Of a stretch of 64,000 nucleotides of DNA, positions 56,401 to 64,000 are shown in pieces (the first letter of the stretch is position 1; every line of letters starts with the position of its first letter). The notes under the pieces were generated by a model. It saw nothing but the letters and a program-made list of their open reading frames with translations. It was not told the DNA's origin and ran no database searches. The stretch comes from Cutaneotrichosporon cavernicola (taxonomy: Eukaryota > Basidiomycota > Tremellomycetes > Trichosporonales > Trichosporonaceae): the NCBI RefSeq assembly GCF_030864355.1, contig NC_083400.1, forward strand, positions 759,001-823,000, written 5' to 3'. A program made the position numbers and the translations under genes.

Positions 56401-57314
56401 CTCAGCTGGTCGGCGACATTCTGGAGAAGCTCGCCAATGTCAAAATCTTCCATATGGCGAACTGGCCCAGTTCCTCCGTTGCAGATCGGCACGAGGTTGG
56501 CACACAGGTAGTTGAGGCCGCGGAACGACGTCAGGAGTGCTGAGACTGACGTTGCTGGCACCTGAATCGCGCAGCCTGAATACTGTTCCTTGGCATTGTC
56601 AAGGAGATGCGGCGGCGAAACGTATAGTAATGTCTGGATCGCGGTCCGTAGAGAGTCGACGAGCTCCACCGAGATCGAGCTGTATGGATCTTCCTTGGCG
56701 CCGCCCTTGGGCTGGAGCAGGCCGCTCACGCCCTTGGATGACGAGAACGAACGGTTGAGAGCTGGTGGGGTTGCGAGCGATTGTGCCGCCGATGGATGTG
56801 CGCATACTAGTGGGTGCGGTTTATCTGGCACTTTCGAGGTGGAGAGGGGGGATGTCGGCGGCGGCCGCGTCGTTGCTATTTGTGGGCCATGGTCGTCACT
56901 GGACGAGCTCGAGCTCGAGTGGCCGAACGGATCTTCCGCAAAGGTCGTGGCAGTGGGAAACGGATCTCGCCTAGACGTCGAAGAGGTTGGTGGTGGCCAG
57001 CCAAAGCTCTTTGATTCCGACGACGAGGAGGTTGCGGACAGCTGCGATGGTGAGTGGGATTCTCTGTGGACACGGACCGAGAGTGGAGGTTCGGGGTGGG
57101 GAAGGGGAATATCGATAGCAGCGCGGAGCGATGAGGTGGACACGGTCTTTGGTGAGACCCCGAGTGACCCAGACACTCTTGGCGAGTCAATGGATGGTCG
57201 GGACGGCGATTCTGACGAGTCCCACGATGCGGGAACTTGAATAATGGCTGAAGGGTGGGAAGGGTGTTGTAACACATTGGTGTCGAGGGTTAGGGGCGGG
57301 TTGGAAGAGGGCAT
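53480..57314 (-). CDS. SSK1-type response regulator of the HOG pathway
   Basis: Minus exons 57314-56289, 56254-54272, 54236-53925 and 53890-53480 encode about 1243 residues. The N-terminal half is Ser/Pro-rich, with a histidine-kinase-like or regulatory fold in the middle (about 340-600). The C-terminal receiver starts NVLIVEDNPINRNILSMF (Glu/Asp pair, about 960), the phospho-acceptor Asp is about 1005 (MDIQLPVMDG), Thr about 1067 (VALTAS), and Lys about 1089 (LTKPVS). An insert of about 30 residues breaks the receiver's 3-4 loop, as in fungal Ssk1. A Lys-rich tail follows. In the two-component pathway, unphosphorylated Ssk1 activates the Ssk2-type MAPKKK. The phospho-acceptor exon starts right at the splice junction. 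Confidence 0.88.
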
Positions 57315-57743
57315 GTCGCGTCGACTCCGGTCACGAAGACTCCGAGCGGGGCGCGTAGGTGAAAAGGGATGGCGACGACGACCACGACGAGGGATGATAT
57401 AAGAGGAGAACTGGAAGTTGTGGGATGGATAGGAATATCGTGGTAGTCATCTGTTCATGGCCCGACCGGCCGGCTCAGCCCACATCCATACCGCAACGGC
57501 GACTTTAACCGACGGAACCAATTTCACAACTCACCAGAGGGTTCCTCACTTCACCCACGTCCTCTCGCACTCACAACGTCACGACCTCATGTCTCACGCA
57601 CTCACGACCTCATGTCTCACGCACTCACGTACTCACGCAATCAAGACATCACGACCTCACGTCCTCACGCACCCATGACAAGAGAATACATATGCAATGC
57701 TACTACGCGACTGCCCTTGACTAGAACGACTAGATGCTTACGC
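57315..57743. other. SSK1 promoter / MAPK 3' region
   Basis: It holds a tandem repeat (57580-57625 and degenerate copies to about 57675) and no gene. Confidence 0.5.
57580..57675. repeat. 23-bp tandem repeat with degenerate copies
   Basis: Two identical 23-base units at 57580-57602 and 57603-57625 are followed by degenerate CACG/CTCACG copies to about 57675. Simple repeat in the gap between MAPK stop and SSK1 start. Confidence 0.8.
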
Positions 57744-59150
<1,407 letters not shown>

Positions 59151-59828
59151 CGTGGAGGCGGATCGCTGTGTGTAGGAGGGAAGGTTGTGAGGTGTGTCGC
59201 CACTGAAAGAGGGAAGGGAGAGCTGGATGAGCTGGGAAAGGAGACGTGTTCAGTGGGGTCCGGATATGCTACGTTGGTGTTCGATGGGGCGGCCGAAGCA
59301 AGGCCTGATGCAGGTGCGATGGAGATGACTGTGCGGGATGGAATGAGATGGCCGATGCGAAGACGACTGGGGCGGGCTTTATTAGCAAACTGGACAAGGT
59401 ACTGATGGCCGCGTGTAAGTGTGATCAAGGTGTTGATGTTGACAATGGCCCGTGATATAGAGGGAAGAAGAGATTGCTGGATGCTAGAGGATGAGAATGG
59501 AGTAGGAGTAAGAGTAAGAGTAAGAGTAGGAGAATGAGGAAGGAGAGGATGATGATGATGGGCGATGGACGTTTCGATTGTTCAGGTGTCTAAGTTGGTT
59601 CTTACAAGCATGGTAGGCGCGGTAGGTTCGTGCGGGGTAAAAGTGCATGGCCAAGTGAGCAATGGGTAGCGTGTTATACCTATTGTGCAAGTCAAGGTGA
59701 ACTGTGCGCATCTGAGCCCCATCCGAGCGTAAGTTTAGTGCTCGGACCTCTCTGTCCAAAGTAAACTTCTGATAGCGATGAGGAGCACCACTGACTCACG
59801 TGGATCCATCCTGTGTGTGTATATGTGG

Positions 59829-59831
<3 letters not shown>

Positions 59832-59865
<34 letters not shown>
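59832..59865. repeat. (TG)n microsatellite
   Basis: Seventeen TG units in a row upstream of the MAPK gene. Confidence 0.9.
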
Positions 59866-59866
<1 letters not shown>

Positions 59867-59968
59867 CGGAGAGCTGAGAGGACAAGGGGTGTTTGGAATG
59901 GTAACGCTGCGGAGAGCAGGGAGAGGGCAGGAGGGAGGAGGCAGGAGGGAGGGAGGAGGGAGGGAGGC

Positions 59969-59986
59969 GGGGGGGGGGGGGGGGGG
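59969..59986. repeat. Poly-G run
   Basis: Eighteen consecutive G after GGAGG-rich sequence. Long homopolymers are prone to length error in sequencing, so the count is not reliable. Confidence 0.8.
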
Positions 59987-60670
59987 AGAGAGAACGAGTG
60001 CATTTAGACAGAAGGCAGTCGCCAGCAGTTTACCAGCAATCCCCAATAGCCCCAATGGTGCCAGCAAGATGAGGAATGGGATAATGGTTGAAGTGGATGC
60101 GAGAAGTGCATAGCAGGGTCAAATGGGGTCAAATCAACAAAGGAATGAGACCATTGACGCCCAGGGGAGGGCTGGGGTGAAACCAACTGTACACTTTTTT
60201 TTATCTCATCAAACGCCTTACTCCCCCTTTGACGCCTCCGCCACGCTCAGCCTGAGCCTCTACCTGATATTCACCTGATGTGCACCTGATACGCGCCTGA
60301 TGCATGCGCCTTGTGCGTCCTCCATCCATTGCAGATATTGCAGCCACTGCAAAACCCTCATCTCATCCTAAAACGACACGTTTGACACCTTTTGACACGT
60401 TTGGACTTTTGCTCATCAATCCAACATGCCACACACCAACACCAATCTACGTCTGCGTCGGGATCAAACGGAACCAAACACCTCTTGAATCGGTTAATAC
60501 CGCTACATCGGACTTGACCGACCTTACCCCTCGGCTTACCTCATATGATGTATAGCGGGGAGTAGCGAGGAGTGGAGTGGAGTGGAGTGATGCTTCTAAG
60601 CTTGTGAGCCACAGGTTGGCCTTCTCTTCAACCTCATCCCCCATCCCTCATCTCTATCACCCACCCCGCC

Positions 60671-62464
60671 ATGAACATCGACACAGTCCCGTTCGCCGCT
60701 GAGCCGGCTGCCCCGCGTACCGGCCTTCCAAAGGCCCGTGACATGAGCCACCACCTAAACAGCATAACCAAGCGGCGGGAGGCTAACAAGCTCAAAGAGC
60801 TGTGAGTGACTATCTAAAACTGTCAGAAACCGTCTCATCCGCTAGATACAAATACGCCGCGATCCCCGGCATGATCCCCATGGCGGGCGGAGTCCCGTCC
60901 CCGGCCATCTTTCCTTTCGAGACACTCAGCGCCGACATCCTGCGCTACGACCACTTGCCGCTCAACCCGCCGCGCATCCCGAAAAAGCAGGGGCTATTTG
61001 AGTGGCTCTTCTCTTCATCTTCTCCAGTTACAGACAAGATCAACATCCCTAAATACGCTCCCGACCCGACGGACCCGATGGCGATCCAGCTGGCCACGTC
61101 GCTGCAATACGCGGCTGCGACTGGCCCACCCGCCTTCCCCGTCTGGTTACGCAAGTATGTCGAGACCGTGTTCAAGCCCGCTTTCGCCGACTGGGACGTG
61201 CTTCTTGACGTTGGTGCCACAGACGCCATGACCAAGGTTTGCAGCATGATGCTCTCCGAGGGCGACAGTGTTCTTGTTGAGGAATGGACGTACCCCGGCG
61301 CAATGAACGCGTACCTCCCGTACGACGTGAATGTCGTCGGACTTCCAATGGACCACGAGGGCATTATCGCCGCAGATATGGACAAGGTTCTAGCCGAATG
61401 GGATGTGGAGAAGCAGGGTCGATTCCCTCGCATGCTTTACACTGTGCCCACAGGCCAGAACCCGACCGGCGCAACCATGCTCGCCGACCGCCGCCGGGAG
61501 GTGTACGAGATTTGTTCAAAGTATGACATTGTGATCGTCGAGGACGAGCCGTACTACTGCCTATTCATGGACGAGTACGTTCCCCAGGGCGTCAAGTTGT
61601 CACCCGTCGCCCAAGCCTCACGTGACGCAGAGACATCAGAGGGAGGCAAGGGCAACGACGCGTTCCTCAAGAGTCTTCCGCCCAGCTTCCTCCACTTTGA
61701 CACGGACGGGCGTGTGATCCGCTTCGACGTACGTCTCCTTTAGATCAAGCTGACGGCAGACATTCTCCAAGACGTCGTGTCCGGGCTCGCGGCTTGGATG
61801 GGTTACTTCCTCACCAATCTTCATCGAGCGCCTAACCCGAATCTCGGAGTGCGGGACGCAAGCACCGTCCGGTTTCGCGACTGCGCTCACACTAACGATG
61901 CTCAACCACTGGGGTTGGGACGGCTACGTCCGCTGGCTGCGTGGCATCAAGGCCAACTACCGCATGAAGCGTGACTGGATGCTTGACGCGCTAGCCGACA
62001 GTTTCCACCTCGAATCCGACTCGAATGGCCTTAACCCGTTAGTCATAACCACACCATTTGGACGCAGATTTACTGGTTACGCGCGCCCCAATCCTGCCTC
62101 AGCCGAAGGGCGGTGGGACGAGAAGCGCGGTCTGACCGGAGCACACGGCAAGCCGTTGATCAGCTACATTCCGCCGAGTGCGGGCATGTTCGTCTTCCTG
62201 GGCGTGCACCTCTCCGGCCACCCCGAATACGCAGCGCTGGGGGACGACGCAACTAGAATCTTGGCGGACCGGCTATGGCGCGTCCTGGCCAAGCACCATG
62301 TCCTCTTCGCTCCGGGATGGGCTTTTGATCCGGAGGGACCCCACAATATTGGCGGCGAGGGGATGGGATACTTCCGCCTCTCATTCTCGATCGTGACGTA
62401 TGAGGAGACGCGCGACGCGATGGAGGTGTTTGCCAAGGTTCTCGGTAAGTTCTTGAACAAGTAG
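60671..62464 (+). CDS. Aromatic/2-aminoadipate-type aminotransferase (Aro8-like)
   Basis: Exons 60671-60801, 60846-61728 and 61760-62464 encode about 572 residues. The fold-type I core has IPMAGGVPSPAIFPF near the N-terminus, DVGATDAMTKV, YTVPTGQNPTGATM, EDEPYYCLF, and the PLP lysine in TFSKTSCPGSRLGW (Lys about 342). The C-terminus has PSAGMFVFLGVHL and APGWAF. Aro8-like enzymes transaminate aromatic amino acids, kynurenine or 2-aminoadipate. A 30-base stretch (62038-62067) could be an in-frame intron with GTTAGT and GCAG ends; if spliced the protein has about 562 residues. I cannot tell from sequence. Confidence 0.87.
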
Positions 62465-62530
62465 ACGGTGCGGTGAAATATCCAACGTATGCATGATGTA
62501 GATTAAATTGCAGTGAGGCAGGCACACCAC

Positions 62531-63164
62531 CTACAACTCGCGCGCAAAGATATAGTCCAACTGGCACTCACTCCCAAGCCAGAACTCATGTTCTCCCACT
62601 CTCTTAAACCCAAACTTCTCGTAAAACTTTGTCGCCCGCACATTATTCTCCCACACCCCAAGCCAGGCGAACTTGTAGCCGTCCTTGCGCATAATCTGCA
62701 CTGCTCTCTCCATTAGTAACCGCGCGACGCCGCGCCCCTGCACAGCCGGGTCGGCATAGACACGCTGGACCTCGATTCGATCTTGGGCCGGGATGTGTTC
62801 GACGCAGGCTTCGGTGGAGGCGCGGTTGAGCACAACAAACGCGGCGACCTTCTCCCCTCCGTCGGTGGTGCATGCAACGTACACAGATTTTGTGGTGTCG
62901 GCCAACTCCGAGCTGATGATCGCTTCCGTAAAGTTGGCACCGAGGTAGTCGTCCATGTCCTCCTGCGAACACGTGTGGGCGAAAGTCGCGTCAAATACTC
63001 GCGCACCGATGTCTGCTATCCGCAATGCATCGGAGGGAAGAGCGGGTCGGATGATTACACCGGGCGGGGTGGGCGCGCGTGACGCTGCCTCAGAGGGACC
63101 GAGGTTGGATTGGGCTGCGTAGACTGCTGTCAGCTGTGTGGGTCTCGGGCGTACCGTTTTTCAT
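62531..63164 (-). CDS. GNAT-family N-acetyltransferase
   Basis: Minus exons 63164-63155 and 63123-62531 encode about 200 residues. The fold has IRPALPSDALRIADIGARVF (first strand and helix), VYVACTTDGGEKVAAFVVL, the acetyl-CoA motif VYADPAVQGRGVARLLMERA (Q-G-R-G-V-A) and the C-terminal LGVWENNVRATKFYEKFGF. It looks like a small-molecule or protein acetyltransferase of unknown substrate. Exon 1 is just 10 nt. The acceptor chosen is the second AG of CTGACAGCAG; the first would also keep frame and add one Ala. Start and exon 1 are less certain than the rest. Confidence 0.78.
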
Positions 63165-63384
63165 GATGAGTTAACAGAAGATTGAGAAGAGGGAAGGGGT
63201 CGAAGGGGAGGAAACTAAGTGATATGCCGAGAGCCGAGTTCGATCGAGTCAAGTGCCCGTAGCTCGGCTTGGCTGTATGGCTGTCGGAAATGGCCGATGT
63301 TTGCCATGACCATGACGGGTTTGAGTCAAATCCCAAGCGTTGCGTAAGGTATGATGCATACAGTGCAGTCTATGTGCTCGTCGG

Positions 63385-64000
63385 CTAGTTGCCCCGGCGC
63401 CGCTTGTCGCGCCGCTTCTCCCGCTCCATCTCCTTCTCCTCTGCCCTTTCGGCATTGAGGCTTCCATGCGCTTTCCGCATCTTGGCACTGTACTCGTCGT
63501 CCTTTGCTGCCTGTTCGCGTGCTTTCTCGGAGGCAAGGAAACGGTTGTCCTTGCGCAGTTCGCGGATCGCACCCTTCCGTTCCTTCTTGTATGCAGCACG
63601 CAACTTGGCCGCCGCATTGCGCTCCACGTCTGGGTCGTAATGCCTGTCCGGCGCAAAGTCCTTCTCGAACTTTGGCGCATAGCTGGCAATCGGGATTGGC
63701 TTGTGGTCCTGCAACGTGAGGGGCATGCGAGAGGTGGTGGCGAGACGGAGCTGGTTCTCGAGCTGAGAGGCAGTTTGAGTGAACAGCGATTTCAGGTCGG
63801 GGTGGAGCTTGGTCCGCGATGAGGAGAGGACTGTGGAAAGAGGGGTAAAGAGCTCCACAAAGGCGTCTAGGCTTGAATAGAGGGAGGCAAAGGATTGGAT
63901 CAACCGCAGCGCCGCTGCGAGCAGGTTCGAGCGCGTCTGTTCAGGCTCCGACCTTGAGAAGAGGTTGATTGGGTGGTGCGGCGGCACGCCCATGGAGAGG
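63385..64000 (-). CDS. NOP14, C-terminal part (cut by window end)
   Basis: The visible frame runs from the window edge to the stop at 63385. It has RKPIP-like HKPIPIASYAPKFEKDFAPDRHYDPDVERN, AAKLRAAYKKERKGAIRELRKDNRFLA and a basic, Lys/Glu-rich tail; these are the C-terminal NOP14 features. NOP14 is part of the 90S/small-subunit processome for 18S rRNA maturation in the nucleolus. The N-terminal part lies beyond 64000. An ATG at 63993 is probably internal. Confidence 0.85.
   Translation of the reverse strand, partial: LSMGVPPHHPINLFSRSEPEQTRSNLLAAALRLIQSFASLYSSLDAFVELFTPLSTVLSSSRTKLHPDLKSLFTQTASQLENQLRLATTSRMPLTLQDHKPIPIASYAPKFEKDFAPDRHYDPDVERNAAAKLRAAYKKERKGAIRELRKDNRFLASEKAREQAAKDDEYSAKMRKAHGSLNAERAEEKEMEREKRRDKRRRGN

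Larger units (their letters stand above)
59151..60670. other. MAPK-aminotransferase divergent region
   Basis: No gene is seen. It holds a (TG)17 microsatellite, an 18-base G run and a GTAAGA-like repeat (about 59503-59530), with AT-rich stretches after 60180. It includes both promoters. Confidence 0.5.

Noticed and set aside
57580..57675. CRISPR-like repeat array
   Set aside because: Units are directly adjacent without spacers, and the genome is eukaryotic.
59832..59865. (TG)n as telomeric sequence
   Set aside because: Internal microsatellite between two genes; fungal basidiomycete telomeres are TTAGGG-like.

Overview
This is a gene-dense nuclear segment from a basidiomycete yeast. Protein-coding genes are broken by many very short introns (mostly 29-60 nt, commonly 31-37 nt) with GT..AG ends and a CTGAC or CTAAC branch box a few bases before the acceptor. 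Exons are GC- and CpG-rich, and the gene set is fungal: COMPASS, a CLASP-type protein, SSK1, ERG6 and a Kss1-type MAPK. The intron size and protein style suggest Tremellomycetes, possibly Trichosporonales; this is inference, because no rRNA or other species marker is present. Exon boundaries were assembled by hand from GT/AG sites, reading frame and remembered family alignments. For every multi-exon gene the spliced length was checked to be divisible by three.

Layout. 463-14238: an amino-acid permease, then (minus) a FRA10AC1-family protein, dynamitin, (minus) the complex I assembly methyltransferase NDUFAF7, an RBM25-type splicing factor, SWD2 of COMPASS, and a CLASP/Stu1 microtubule protein. 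14589-15936: a clearly dead AIF-like oxidoreductase pseudogene. 16835-21089: a PDK1-type kinase with a large insert, then a GNAT acetyltransferase, with a strong hairpin between them. 21090-26903: a 5.8 kb gene-free, CpG-poor island with a 270-bp tandem duplication. 26904-34273: a D-2-hydroxyacid dehydrogenase and a bZIP factor sharing a divergent promoter, a Leu5-type mitochondrial carrier and RPN7 sharing another, then OGG1. 36028-37451: a VCX1-type Ca2+/H+ exchanger. 39479-44859: an unrecognised acidic disordered protein, the CBS protein Sds23 and a membrane acyltransferase. 45637-53406: a PalI/SUR7-like membrane protein, mitochondrial phosphate carrier, ERG6, SmD2, RPA3 and an LYAR-type zinc-finger protein. 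53480-59150: the response regulator SSK1 and a Kss1/Cpk1-type MAPK, both on minus. 60671-64000: an aromatic-type aminotransferase, a second GNAT and the C-terminal part of NOP14 running off the window.

Most genes are unrelated housekeeping genes, as is normal for fungal synteny blocks. Two themes recur. Three proteins of pre-mRNA splicing or its periphery (FRA10AC1, RBM25, SmD2) sit in a genome of tiny introns. Three signalling components (PDK1, SSK1, a MAPK) lie within 43 kb. CACGTG hexamers recur just upstream of many starts. The most unusual signal is a rigid branch-site-to-acceptor spacing: AG dinucleotides lying directly in CTGACAG are passed over in at least nine introns in favour of the AG a few bases later.
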